A stretch of 64,000 nt of DNA from Streptomyces sp. CBMA29. Lineage in GTDB: Bacteria > Actinomycetota > Actinomycetes > Streptomycetales > Streptomycetaceae. Of this stretch, positions 35,183-44,639 are shown piece by piece (the first letter of the stretch is position 1; every line of letters begins with the position of its first letter). A program made the translations under genes and the position numbers. Under the pieces are notes generated by a model that searched no databases, was not told the DNA's origin, and worked only from the letters and a program-made list of their open reading frames with translations. The DNA is taken from contig NZ_MECL01000063.1 in the NCBI RefSeq assembly GCF_014596445.1, forward strand, positions 1 to 64,000, read 5' to 3'.

Positions 35183-36595
35183 TCAACCCGTCCTGGACTT
35201 GAACAGCGACAGCATACGTTGGCCGTAATCCTCCGCGGCGTCCTCCGTGCCGCCCCAGATGTGACTGGGCGCGATCGTCTCGCCCCACAGCGGCTTCGAA
35301 TTGAGCGACAGCCGGAACTGCTGGTGATGGTGGATCTCGTGGAAGACGGTGGCGACGCCCTCGTCCATGCTGCGCAGGCCCAGGTCCGAGATCTGGATCA
35401 ACGGCAGCCCCCGGGGGCCGAGTTGGGGCGTGCCGGACGCGAGGTGCGGGCTGTTGCCGAAACCGAGACCGGTCGGCGTGTGGATCTCGGGAACGTGCAC
35501 GATGTCGTAGTGGCTCACGGACATGTCCGCCTTACCCAGTGCCATGCGCAACTGCCGGATGCTGACGGGCGCACCGAGCTGGCCGCCGGGAAGGCCCTGC
35601 GACGGCCCCCGGAACACGTTGATCAACGAGGAACAGGGCGACAGTCCGAGCGGGTCGGCCAGCACCGTGGGGTTGATGACATCGGCGTAGTCGTCGGGGC
35701 CCGGAGCCAGACCGAGCGGATCCGGGCTCAGGTAGCGTCCGGTCTCGGGGTCGAAGTAGCGGTGGTAGTTGTAGTCGAGGCCGGTCTCGGGGTCGTGGTA
35801 CCGGCCGGGGCTGCGCAGTGGACAGTCGACCACGTCCCCACCGGCCGTTCCCGGAGCGGTGGGCGCGGCCGGTGGGGACGGTGCGGTTTCCGGCAGCCAC
35901 GGATGACCGCGCCGCCGCCAGACGACGGTACCTTCAGGGCCGACGAGTTCGGTGGGCGCACCGGCCAGGTCCGTGATGACGGCGAGGAAACGGCGGTCGA
36001 CCTCTTCCTGCGGCAGGTCCGCCACCGCCTCGGCCGTACGCCTGCTGTGCACCTGCGCGACCGCGCGCGGGGCCTCTCCCAGCAGGCACTCCCAGGTGGT
36101 GACCGCCTCCTGGGCCCCGGTGATCACGGTGTCCGCCGCCGCGGCCGGGACGCGCACCTGCTCCGCGAGGACCTCTCCGTCCCAGGCGAACCGGACTTCC
36201 CCGGCCGTCCTGCCGTCCGCCGTCACCAGTTTCTTGGACGTACGGCGTCCCAGCGCGTCGTAGGCGTACGCGGCGACACTGCCGTCCGGGTTGGTGACCG
36301 ACCGGAGCCGGTCCTCCGCGTCCCACGCGAAGGACCAGCGCAGCCGACCGCCGGAGAGCAGCATCCGAGTCTTGGCGGCGACGCGGCCCCGTTCGTCGTA
36401 CGTGTAGCGGACGCGACCGGAACGCAGCACCCGCGATCCCGACATCTCAGGACGCGGCGGACGCCTGTCGTCCGGCCCGTCGCCGCGGGGATCACCGGTG
36501 TCGACGTCAGTGATTCGCCCGACGGCATCGAGCGTGAACCGGTGTGTGCCGCCGACGAGTTCGGCGACTGCGAGTCGACGGGGAGCGCCGGGGTG
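35183..36595 (-). pseudogene. Rhs tip with zincin-like metallopeptidase toxin, 5' truncated
   Basis: From ATG 36445 a 420-residue frame runs to the stop; upstream the same frame stays Rhs-like (LAVAELVGGTHRFTLDAVGR) to about 36595, where it meets a MocR gene. The Rhs core end is PGRYHDPETGLDYN, RYFDPETGRYLSPDPLGL. The toxin tip after DPLGLSP has TVFHEIHHHQQF, an HExxH zinc site, and a downstream GGTEDAAEDYG that can supply the third ligand: a zincin-type peptidase. Secretion and most of the YD shell are lost, so it is probably a decayed or spare tip. Confidence 0.8.
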
Positions 36596-37341
36596 TCCAA
36601 CCGTTGGTTGCGCAGATGCTGGCGTGCCCCAAGTGATCCGGGGTCCTCCACGGCTACCGCGGGGATCCCGTCGTCGTGCAGTACGTGTCCGAGCAGGCTG
36701 AGTGTTTGGGCAGTGCCGGCGACGATGAGTATTTCGTCGGGGTCAGCCCTGATCGCCCGATTGCGGGCCAGCCAGTTGGCGATGGCGTGACGCAGTGCCG
36801 GTGTCCCGCGAGGGTCCGCGTATCCAAGGTCGGACGCCGGGACGCTCGCGAGTACGGAGCGTTCGGCGCGCAGCCACGCTGATCGCGGAAACGCGGCCAG
36901 GTCGGGAACGCCGGGTGACAGATCGATCCGGGCGGGTGCCGCTCGCATCATGTCGAAGATGTCCGCACCGGGTGCGGCGGCGAACAGGGCCCTTGGCGGC
37001 GGTGGATCGCGGGGCGTGGGCCGGGGGACTTCCGGTGACAGGGCGGGAGCGGCGACAACGATCGTTCCGTTACGCCCGCGTCCCGCGGCGTGTCCGTCTT
37101 CTGTCAGCCGCTGATACGCCTCTGTCACCACTCCGCGGGACACCCGCAACTCGCTGGCCAGAACCCGGGTGGCCGGAAGCCTGCTTCCCACCGGCAGCCG
37201 GTGGTCCGCTATCGCGAGCCGAAGCTGCTGGACCAGCCAGTCGGATCGCCCGCCCATCGGTACATCGTCGATGTTCAGTTGCAGGAAGTCGGATCCGGAG
37301 ACTATGGACTGGTCGGACGGGTGCAGATTGGACCTGTTCAT
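36595..37341 (-). pseudogene. MocR/GntR-type regulator, 3' truncated
   Basis: From ATG 37341 the frame gives a GntR winged helix (LVQQLRLAIADHRLPVGSRL, LRVSRGVVTEAYQRL), a linker and the first third of an aminotransferase-like domain (LSPGVPDLAAFPRSAWLRAE, GYADPRGTPALRHAIANWL, EDPGSLGARQHLRN). It stops resembling MocR after NQRLDTP, before the PLP-binding Lys region. The junction with the Rhs fragment is near 36595. MocR proteins usually regulate a divergent neighbour, here the methyltransferase, only 28 bp away. Confidence 0.8.
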
Positions 37342-37369
37342 CGAGCCATAGTGGCAGCAGGGTGAACGC

Positions 37370-38236
37370 ATGGACACAGCGATGGCATCTCATGGAATGG
37401 CCACTGCGGCCGGCTATGTGCACGGCTACTCGGAACGCGAGGCGGCTCGCCTCGGCGAACAGGCTGACACCTTGGCGGCGTTGTTGCACGCGGGCACGGC
37501 CTATCCGGCCGACAGCCGGGTGCTGGAGATCGGTTGCGGGGTCGGCGCACAGACGATCCACCTGGCCCAGGCCAGCCCGGGAGCGCGCATCACCGCGGTC
37601 GACCGCTCCCACGCTTCCCTCGCACAGGCCCGCGCCCATGTCGCGGCCCACGCCCCGGGCGCGCACGTGGAGTGGTATCGCGCGGATCTGTTCGATCTTC
37701 CCTTTCCTGACGCGGAGTTCGACCATGTCTTCGTCTGTTTCGTCCTGGAGCACCTGTCAGACCCCCAGCAGGCGCTGACCGCACTGCGGCGCGTGCTGCG
37801 GCCCGAGGGCACCATCACGGTGATCGAAGGGGATCACGGATCGGCGTTCTTCCACCCGGCCAGCGCTTACGCCCGTGCCACGATCGACTGCCAGGTCCAG
37901 CTCCAGTCCGCCGCCGGCGGTAACGCGCTGATCGGCCGGCAGTTGCAACCGCTGCTGTCGCAGGCCGGCTACGACGACGTCGCGGTGCGTCCTCGCACGG
38001 TGTACGCCGACCGGACCCGGCCCACACTCGTCGACGGCTTCACTCGCAACACCTTCATCGCCATGGTCGAATCAGTCCGGGAAGACGCGCTGGCAGCAGG
38101 GCTCATGACCGCGGACGACTGGGACCGCGGGATCACAGACCTGCACCACACCGCACAGGCCATCGGGACCTTCCACTACACGTTCTTCAAAGCCGTCGCC
38201 GTGAACCCGTCCACCCGTGAACCCGTCCACCCGTGA
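37370..38236 (+). CDS. SAM-dependent class I methyltransferase
   Basis: 288 residues from ATG 37370, preceded by AGGGTGA. SAM motif I is VLEIGCGVGAQTIHLA, followed by ITAVDRSHASL, the acidic motif WYRADLFDLPFPDAEFDHV and LRPEGTITVIEGDHG. The substrate is unknown; the HLSDPQQALTALRRVL stretch is of the UbiE/Methyltransf_11 type. The 3' end runs into three copies of GTGAACCCGTCCACCC, of which the first two are coding, so the C-terminus is low-complexity. It is divergent from the broken MocR gene, its probable former regulator. Confidence 0.88.
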   Translation: MDTAMASHGMATAAGYVHGYSEREAARLGEQADTLAALLHAGTAYPADSRVLEIGCGVGAQTIHLAQASPGARITAVDRSHASLAQARAHVAAHAPGAHVEWYRADLFDLPFPDAEFDHVFVCFVLEHLSDPQQALTALRRVLRPEGTITVIEGDHGSAFFHPASAYARATIDCQVQLQSAAGGNALIGRQLQPLLSQAGYDDVAVRPRTVYADRTRPTLVDGFTRNTFIAMVESVREDALAAGLMTADDWDRGITDLHHTAQAIGTFHYTFFKAVAVNPSTREPVHP

Positions 38237-38261
38237 ACCCGTCCGGCGGAGACGCTGACGG

Positions 38262-38530
38262 CCCCATGGAACAATCACATCAGCCACAGGCTCCGGGGGG
38301 ATGACGCCGTATGGAACGGGTGGGGGCCGCTTGTGGCGGGGGCGTCCCCGCACACCTCGAATCGATGGGGCGGTGTCCAACAGCGGCAGGAGCTATGTGA
38401 CGCCGTGGCGGTTCCCGCCGGTGAGGGTGACGACGACCGGGGTTCCGTGTCGGTCGACCGGGCCACGAGGCCGTTCGTGAGCACGCAGCGGCGTCCGACA
38501 GTTGGACTTCCCGACCGAGCCGGCACGTCG
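38262..38530 (-). pseudogene. IS5-type transposase fragment with an internal stop
   Basis: On the minus strand GTPVVVTLTGGNRHGVT, then a TAG stop, then LLPLLDTAPSIRGVRGRPRH matches the continuous IS5-type stretch in which TAG would be CAG (Gln). Sequence on either side, including the DDE residues, is gone. It fills most of the gap between the methyltransferase and the next gene. Confidence 0.75.
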
Positions 38531-38598
38531 ACCCCACACCCGACCGCCCGCTGTGCCCCGCAGCCTGCCCAGACGCGGCGGCCCAGACAGGCGACCGA

Positions 38599-39072
38599 CT
38601 AGATGCCGGTTGCGGCATCCCACGCCCGATCTGTCTGTTCACCCCATACTCCAGGAGCAACCGTGCGGGGGTCGACCGCCTCCGCGGGCGCCGTTGTCTT
38701 GTAAGTACCGTCAGGTTGTTCCGAGCGGTCATGCTCCTTCACCCAGAACACACGACGAGTGAAATGGCCAGGCACGTCTCCACTTGGTGCGTCACCTCGG
38801 AGGACTGCATATCCGACTCGCCGCCCCGTACCTGTCCAAGACACTGGCCGTCTACGCGTGCCGGCGTTGGTCACTACCGATTGCCGGACATAGTCGAAGT
38901 CGTCGACGTCCTCAGTCCAGATGATGCTTTCTTCGTGCGCCAGGGCCGCCTGATTCTCCTGCACGTGCACCTCCAGAGGGCTTTGCACTTCATGAACTGC
39001 CAGTCTGACGCGGGGGCCAGCCGCGTAAGAGAGGTTTTCTGAACCCCGTGACAGCAGATCGAGGTGATGCAT
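38599..39072 (-). CDS. Hypothetical protein, possibly truncated
   Basis: 157 residues if started at ATG 39072; a GTG behind CTGGAGGTGCAC near 38955 is a plausible later start. The convincing part begins LEVHVQENQAALAHEE and runs through TEDVDDFDYVRQSVV and FTRRVFWVKEHDRSEQPDG. No motif recognised. It lies just left of the damaged att site at 39.1 kb, so the 5' end may be affected by that rearrangement. Confidence 0.45.
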   Translation of the reverse strand: MHHLDLLSRGSENLSYAAGPRVRLAVHEVQSPLEVHVQENQAALAHEESIIWTEDVDDFDYVRQSVVTNAGTRRRPVSWTGTGRRVGYAVLRGDAPSGDVPGHFTRRVFWVKEHDRSEQPDGTYKTTAPAEAVDPRTVAPGVWGEQTDRAWDAATGI

Positions 39073-39104
39073 GAGAAGGGCGCTGCCTCGCCCTGAGCCC
39101 GCGC

Positions 39105-39230
39105 CCGCTTTCCAACTGCTCGCCCAGGTGCCCGGGGCGGTCCGTCAGAATCTTGACCTGCCGCTGAGAGGCTCGACATCCAGCGATCGGACCCCGTCTG
39201 GAGGAGGTGAACGCAACTGGATCTGCCTCT
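39105..39230. repeat. Damaged tRNA-Ser att site, flank only
   Basis: CCGCTTTCCAACTG matches the last bases of the tRNA fragment and its flank, followed by CAGGTGCCCGGGGCGGTCCG, GACCTGCCG and GGTGAACGCAACTGG as at 20045-20163. The tRNA part to the left has been replaced by unrelated sequence. The second GCAACT hexamer has decayed (TCTGCCTCT). It marks an old junction between block 3 and block 4. Confidence 0.7.
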
Positions 39231-40605
39231 ATGTGAGCAGGCGAATCGCTAGCGCGGAGCCGTCTCGGCGGATTGATACCGGGCCGCCCCAGTTGTTATC
39301 CCAGTCGACCCGGGGCAGGCTCGTCCGTCGGGCATAGGCGTTGGTTCGGTACTGCTCGACCTGCCCTTTCGCCAAGTAGGCGAAGAGGTCTTCCGCCACC
39401 CCGGAGAACGCCTCGACGCGGGTCCTGTTCAGACGGAAGACGTGGTCCGTGCCGACGAACTGGTTGCCCAATAGTTCGTGGTCGGCATCGCGAACGCTGC
39501 CAACCGCCGCATGCGCGAAGCCGGTGAAGCGGTCGCGGCCCTGGCGCTTCGTAAGGTACTGGGCGACTGTGTCCCCGTCGCCGGCGAACGCGCCCAGCCC
39601 GGCGGCGGCAGTACGGGCGAGGACTTGCTGGAACCATCGGTAATGGTCATGTTGGACGTGGTAACCGGGCTCTTTATCTGGAGTCTCGTCACCTTTGGTC
39701 GGCGGTTGGATGCCTGGGAAAATGTTGTCTTCTTGTACCTGGTGGTTCAGCGCTGTGTCGGGGGAGCCTGCCTTGCTGCGGAGCCAGCCGCCGTTCCCAG
39801 GAGCTTGTAAGGCGTGCACACTGAGCACACCCTCGATGGGGAGTTCGGTGCTGAAGATCAGGGCAGGGGTCTCGTTCCAGGTGCCGATGTGAACGGCTTC
39901 CACATGAGCCGAGGCTGATACGAGCTGGTCGTGGGATGCGGCGGCATTGCTGTGGTTGCCCTTGCACGCGATCGGGATGACTCGCGACGGCTCACCGGGC
40001 TTCCATATCTCGGCGAAGAACTGTGGACGGTAGCGGTAGCCGGAACGGTGCCCTTTGTCTCTGCTGGTGAGAGCCCAGCCCGCGCGGAGAGCGGTGTCTG
40101 CGGGAACGATCGATACGGAGTGGTCCGGGTAGCGGCGCCCGAGGAGTCGTTCGGTGAGCAGGAGGCCGAAGCCTTCTCCCAGCTCACGTGACTGGAGCGC
40201 CTTGTAGTACTCCGCGGTGTCCCGGCCCTCGGCGGACAGGGCGAGGAAGGCGTCAAGGTTGCCGGTCAGGGCCTGGTTGTATTTGAGACAGCCCCAGTGC
40301 TCGGCAAGTCCACGTCCGGCGCCCTTGCGGGAGAGTGCCATGGAGCTGCCGAGAGCGTGCAGCAATTCCCAAGGCGTCACATCGATTTGCCGGGCCAGTT
40401 CCTTCTCCGGTATCGACGAGAGGACTGGCTTCCGGCGAAGCTTCTCCTCGCCATCGTCCTTATCCTTGTCCTCCTGTTCCTGCTCACGCGCCTTGTCATC
40501 AGCCTCGGCGACGGCGTCCACGCGGCCGACCAGTTTGGCGCTCGAATCGATCGAGACGGTGGACCGCTGAACGAGATCTCTCAGAACATCCTTGGCCGGC
40601 TTCAA
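39229..40605 (-). CDS. Hypothetical protein, possible nuclease of a defence gene
   Basis: 458 residues from TTG 40605, the only start near GGGGGGACCAGG. A charged region (EQEQEDKDKDDGEEKLRRK, about 39-57) precedes PEKELARQIDVTPWELLHALG. The centre has YRPQFFAEIW then VIPIACKGNHSNAA, strand-like pieces with an acidic residue and a Lys placed as in some PD-(D/E)XK folds, but spacing is not convincing. No family recognised. It ends at the damaged att site and precedes the Gabija-like genes, so a defence role is a contextual guess. Confidence 0.55.
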   Translation of the reverse strand: MKPAKDVLRDLVQRSTVSIDSSAKLVGRVDAVAEADDKAREQEQEDKDKDDGEEKLRRKPVLSSIPEKELARQIDVTPWELLHALGSSMALSRKGAGRGLAEHWGCLKYNQALTGNLDAFLALSAEGRDTAEYYKALQSRELGEGFGLLLTERLLGRRYPDHSVSIVPADTALRAGWALTSRDKGHRSGYRYRPQFFAEIWKPGEPSRVIPIACKGNHSNAAASHDQLVSASAHVEAVHIGTWNETPALIFSTELPIEGVLSVHALQAPGNGGWLRSKAGSPDTALNHQVQEDNIFPGIQPPTKGDETPDKEPGYHVQHDHYRWFQQVLARTAAAGLGAFAGDGDTVAQYLTKRQGRDRFTGFAHAAVGSVRDADHELLGNQFVGTDHVFRLNRTRVEAFSGVAEDLFAYLAKGQVEQYRTNAYARRTSLPRVDWDNNWGGPVSIRRDGSALAIRLLT

Positions 40606-41009
40606 CCTGGTCCCCCCAAAAAACTCGCGGAGTGGCAGATGCAGGTTGAAACGTACTCAGCGGATCAGAGGTGATCACAGGGCGCATGTGGGGCGCAGGT
40701 GAGCACTGAGGTGCGGGACATCAGCCCCTGCGGCAGAAGTGGAGGAGCCAGCTTGGCGGGTCTCGCACCTCTGTCTTCGGATTGGCCCACGACTACGGCG
40801 CTGCGAATGCGTCACGCGTTCGGCCGTAGGTCCTGCATCCCAACATGGTCTATCCGCAGTCGGTGGCCGACGGCTCTGGTCTGTGCTGGAGGTAGGCGTT
40901 GCTCAATAGCGGTCCGGATTGGCTCGGATCATGATCTGTCGGTGCTGGGCGCGAGACTGTGGGGATCAGCTACGCGGTCGCATCCGGCCGGGTGGGAAAG
41001 GGGGACAAG
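40606..41009. other. Intergenic stretch without recognisable content
   Basis: 404 bp between divergent genes. Both neighbouring promoters should lie here. I find no tRNA, hairpin or protein remnant; GGGGGACAAG before 41010 is the ribosome site of the next gene. Confidence 0.5.
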
Positions 41010-42164
41010 ATGGGTTGGATCGCTGTGCGGTCTGGTGCTGAGGGGTGGGTTCGCGGCAGGCTCGCCGAGCAGCAGCGACGGGTGGATCTGATCACCGCCA
41101 TGCGGGCTGCGCGTGAGTTGGTTCGGTTGGTGGGACTGGATCCGGCAGATCGGATCGCCTTTGCGCCCGTGCGCAGGGCGATCGAACGGCGGATCGGTGT
41201 TGAACGCCACCCCTTTTACCAGAGGCTGTCCCCGTGGTTGGTCCTGATCGCCGTGCCACCGTTCCTCGTCGTGTTTGGTGGGCCCCCGCGTGACGCCGCG
41301 GCGATGGTCGCGCTGATGTGGACGGTCGTGGTGGCCCGGATGCTGGTGGTCCGCTACCGGGCGGCCCGGTACAGGGTCGCAACTGCCCTCGGGCTCGTCG
41401 CCACCACCATCTTCTGGGCCGACGTAGTTGTACAGCAGGGGAGTTCAGTTGCGCCGTGGTACCTACCGGAGATTGCCAGGGCGGCGCTGGCGCTGCTGCT
41501 CTTCATCGAGGTTCCGTTTCTGATTCTGTGCTGGCTCCACTATCGGAGCTGCGTGGACGAGAGCTGTCACGCCTATGACCGGATCGTCGTCGGGGTGGTG
41601 GAGGTGGCGCATCAGATCCGTCGGGAGAGCTCGGGTTGGCGTTCTGCGTCCACCTGCCGGAGGTGGACGCAAATGCTCGACAGCCTCGCCGTGGATGTCG
41701 CTCGTTGCCTGGCGCTGCCAGAACGCACTGATGCGGCCGATCGCCGCCTGCGCGCGGAACTGCGCGTCGAAGCAGAACGGATAGGGGAGGGGATACGGCT
41801 ACTGAAGACGGAGTTGGTTCGAGCGCGATCGGAAGAAGATGTGGCGGCGGTCGTTGAATCGTTGGTGCGCGGCATGCTGCTGGTAGCCGCCTTCGACCGT
41901 GCCGCGCTACTGAGGACTGCCCCGCCGGCCCCGCTCCCTCCCCGCCTTCTGCTTCGGCTCGGCGCGCGGATCGTTCCGGCGGCTGTGCTTCTCTTGGCTG
42001 CCTGGCTGGTCCCGATGCTCCCCATGGTCGCTGACCGGCCCAGCGTGGCCCAGACGGCAATGTGGTCGCTGGTGGTCTCGGCAGGTACGGTACTGGCGAC
42101 GGCCAACTCGGAGGTTCACAACCGCATCCAGGACGCGGTTGCGAGGGCCCTCCCGCCTTCCTAA
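41010..42164 (+). CDS. Hypothetical multi-pass membrane protein
   Basis: 384 residues from ATG 41010, chosen for the GGGGGACAAG ribosome site; a longer version from 40959 is less likely. Membrane segments are visible near residues 75-95 (SPWLVLIAVPPFLVVFGG), 98-115, 130-145, 158-180, and a pair near 325-375 (PAAVLLLAAWLVPMLPMV). The cytoplasmic middle (about 200-300) is helical and charged. No motif. It precedes the OLD/UvrD pair in the same direction, separated by 440 bp, so membership of that system is uncertain. Confidence 0.65.
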   Translation: MGWIAVRSGAEGWVRGRLAEQQRRVDLITAMRAARELVRLVGLDPADRIAFAPVRRAIERRIGVERHPFYQRLSPWLVLIAVPPFLVVFGGPPRDAAAMVALMWTVVVARMLVVRYRAARYRVATALGLVATTIFWADVVVQQGSSVAPWYLPEIARAALALLLFIEVPFLILCWLHYRSCVDESCHAYDRIVVGVVEVAHQIRRESSGWRSASTCRRWTQMLDSLAVDVARCLALPERTDAADRRLRAELRVEAERIGEGIRLLKTELVRARSEEDVAAVVESLVRGMLLVAAFDRAALLRTAPPAPLPPRLLLRLGARIVPAAVLLLAAWLVPMLPMVADRPSVAQTAMWSLVVSAGTVLATANSEVHNRIQDAVARALPPS

Positions 42165-42602
42165 CGGTGTGGTGTCGTCGACACGCAAGCCATGTTGCTG
42201 CCCGCATTGTCCGCATTCGTCTGCGTGACGCGGCCCGGTGCAGTGACTATGAGGCTAAGCCCCGAGGACGAGGGGTCGCGTCATGTGGGAAGTAGGGCCA
42301 CGACCGCTGAGTGGACCGCTTGCGCCGCGGCGACGACGGATGAGATGGCGGCGCGGGCGGTTGTGACGTTCGGCGCTGCACGCATGCGGGCCCGGTAGTC
42401 CAGCCGCCGCAGAGGACAGGCCGGATCTCGAGGCCGACCTTCTCGCCAGCCTCGGGGACGTCGTCCTCGTCACCGGGATAGGGCGGACGTTGGCCAGGTT
42501 CGCTCGTGACGCGGACCGGTTGCATGGCGTTCAGGGAATTCATCTTGGAGATGCGACGCGACCGCGTGCGAGTGATGATAGGAAAAGCTGCGGGATTGCG
42601 AA
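42165..42602. other. Intergenic stretch before the OLD/UvrD pair
   Basis: 438 bp. On the minus strand a short frame beginning MNSLNAMQPVRVTSEPGQRP (42543) is protein-like for about 45 codons, then becomes arginine/proline noise, so it is not called. The stretch should hold the promoter of the OLD/UvrD operon; no clear hexamers are visible. Confidence 0.4.
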
Positions 42603-44639
42603 GTGGGGGCGGTGCTCGTGCATCTGAGCAGGGTGGAAGTCAAGGGGCTGCGCGCGAGCGCAGAGTCGGAGATCGTCTGCGATCTTCCCGGCCGGTTTAG
42701 CGTCCTGATCGGCGCGAATGGTGTCGGGAAGACCACCGTCACTGATGCCCTGTACCTGTCCCATCCCAGCCGTTTTCCCAGCCTGCCGCGCCCGAGTGCG
42801 GCCGTGCTTGGTGGAAGCGAGCGCAGTATTGCGGTCCAGTACACCCTTGATACCGACCCGCAGTCTGAAGGTGCCCTGGGGCACCAGCTCCACTCCATCC
42901 ATCACAGTCCGCCGGGCACTGTTGCGCAACGCTGGAGCACAACCTTGACCCGAAGCCTGGGTAGTGTCCAGGCGCAGGTGGGTCAGCGCCAGGGGCCACT
43001 CGACACACTCGACCCATTCAAGCTCCTGTATTTGCCTGCATGGCGTCATCCGCTGGACGAGCTCGGCCGGCGTGAGGTCCGGATCCTGATCGAGTTGCTG
43101 CGCGCTCAGCAGGAGCGTCTGGACGGACGTCGCAGTTTGGTGTCGCTGCGAGCGCGAGCGTCCCACCTCTTGGAAGGCTTGGCTAAGGACGGCATTATCG
43201 AAGCCGTTGAGGAGCGTATCGGGGCCCATCTGTCGGCGATGTCGGCGGGAGTGAGTCGGCGGTGGCCCTATGTGCGAGGGCAGGTCATCGACGACACCTA
43301 TCTGGCGCGTGTCCTGGAGTTGATGCTCGCCGTGATCGAGGGCCGGGGCCAGGCGCGTCCACTGGAGGTTTCCGGCTTGGGCTACGTCAACCTCCTCCAT
43401 ATCGCCGTCACGCTGGCCGCAATCCCTGACCCAGCCAAGCGCGCCACAGGCACATCCGACCCCGGTACCGTGCCGACGCCCGACCCCGATGACGTAGATG
43501 AGGCTGCCCGCCAGGCCCGCGAGCAACTCGTGCAGGCACAGGCGGAGGCCGAGTCCGCAGAGGATTCGTTCTTCCCGCCAGACCCCTTTCACGCCACGGT
43601 GGTCATTGAGGAGCCTGAGGCCCACCTTCACCCGCAGCTTCAGCACGCCTTGGTCCGTTACTTGCGCGGCGTCACCGCTCGGAGACCAGAACTGCAGATC
43701 GTCCTGTCCAGCCACGCCACCGACGTCATCACATCCTGCCGTCCAGAGGAGATCGTGGTGTTGCGCCGGACTGCCGACGGCCGTCGGGTCTGCCGTTCCA
43801 TCGCCACCCTGCCGATGGCCAAGCGCGAGGAGACGCTGCGCATGGCGAGGCTCCATCTGGACACCAGCCGCTCCGCCGCCCTGTTCGCTGAACGTCTGGT
43901 ACTGGTCGAAGGCGTCACCGAGGTAGCCGTACTGCGGGAGTTCGCCCGCGCCTGGGCCGCAAATGACGCGGACAAGCAAGCCTTCGTCGAAGCCCTGAGT
44001 ATCGTGCCCATGGGCACCAAGGTCGGGGCGTGGGCGGTGCGGCTGCTGGCGACCAAGGGTGCTGAGCTGTGCACCAAGATCGCCGTCCTACGTGACAGCG
44101 ACCTGGACTTTGGTGCTGTCCCTAGCGATCCGACCTGGATCAGCGCGCACAACTCCGACATCGCCCAGGCATTCATCAGCCACCCCACTCTCGAGCCAGC
44201 CATCACCGCAGGCAACGAGAAGCTAGTCGCCCAGGCTCTGGACGACTTGTCCCTGTCCGTGCCCAACCCGCTGAATCCTGAGTCAGTCCATGCTCTGTTT
44301 CGCAGCGCCCGCAAGGCCAAGGACGGCAACGCCGCCACGGCCGCCGGCCCAGGGGCAAAACGCAAGGCGGAGTTCGCGCTCGCACTCGCCCAGCAACTCG
44401 CAGACGCCAACGAAGCATTGAACCACCCGGTGGTCCCCAAGCACCTTCAGGCGATGTTCGGTTTCCTGTATCCGGCACCGCCTGCCGGTATCGGGCCGGA
44501 AGTACGCCCCGAACCGGATGAGGACAATAGCGCCCTCCCGGATGCCTCCGATGACTTGATCCACCCCCCGCCCGTTGAGGCTGATCCCTGGTTCAGCCCG
44601 GCACCTAGCACCACTGGCTGGGACAAGCTCCGTGACTGA
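42603..44639 (+). CDS. gajA: OLD-family ATPase/TOPRIM nuclease, Gabija GajA-like
   Basis: 678 residues from GTG 42603 (GTG 42612 or 42618 also possible). An ABC-type ATPase surrounds Walker [11 protein letters not shown] (36-45) and Walker [14 protein letters not shown], with a His-loop-like LSSHATDVI. The C-terminal TOPRIM part has [13 protein letters not shown] (Glu) and [11 protein letters not shown] (DxD). This is a class 2 OLD nuclease, which pairs with a UvrD helicase in Gabija immunity to nick phage DNA when nucleotides fall. It is about 100 residues longer than typical GajA, with insertions rich in Asp/Pro ([18 protein letters not shown]) and a long tail. The next gene overlaps by 8 bp. 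Confidence 0.8.
   Translation: MGAVLVHLSRVEVKGLRASAESEIVCDLPGRFSVLIGANGVGKTTVTDALYLSHPSRFPSLPRPSAAVLGGSERSIAVQYTLDTDPQSEGALGHQLHSIHHSPPGTVAQRWSTTLTRSLGSVQAQVGQRQGPLDTLDPFKLLYLPAWRHPLDELGRREVRILIELLRAQQERLDGRRSLVSLRARASHLLEGLAKDGIIEAVEERIGAHLSAMSAGVSRRWPYVRGQVIDDTYLARVLELMLAVIEGRGQARPLEVSGLGYVNLLHIAVTLAAIPDPAKRATGTSDPGTVPTPDPDDVDEAARQAREQLVQAQAEAESAEDSFFPPDPFHATVVIEEPEAHLHPQLQHALVRYLRGVTARRPELQIVLSSHATDVITSCRPEEIVVLRRTADGRRVCRSIATLPMAKREETLRMARLHLDTSRSAALFAERLVLVEGVTEVAVLREFARAWAANDADKQAFVEALSIVPMGTKVGAWAVRLLATKGAELCTKIAVLRDSDLDFGAVPSDPTWISAHNSDIAQAFISHPTLEPAITAGNEKLVAQALDDLSLSVPNPLNPESVHALFRSARKAKDGNAATAAGPGAKRKAEFALALAQQLADANEALNHPVVPKHLQAMFGFLYPAPPAGIGPEVRPEPDEDNSALPDASDDLIHPPPVEADPWFSPAPSTTGWDKLRD

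Noticed and set aside
42247..42543. Small minus-strand gene before the OLD ATPase
   Set aside because: Only about 45 codons look protein-like; no ribosome site and the rest is Arg/Pro-rich noise.
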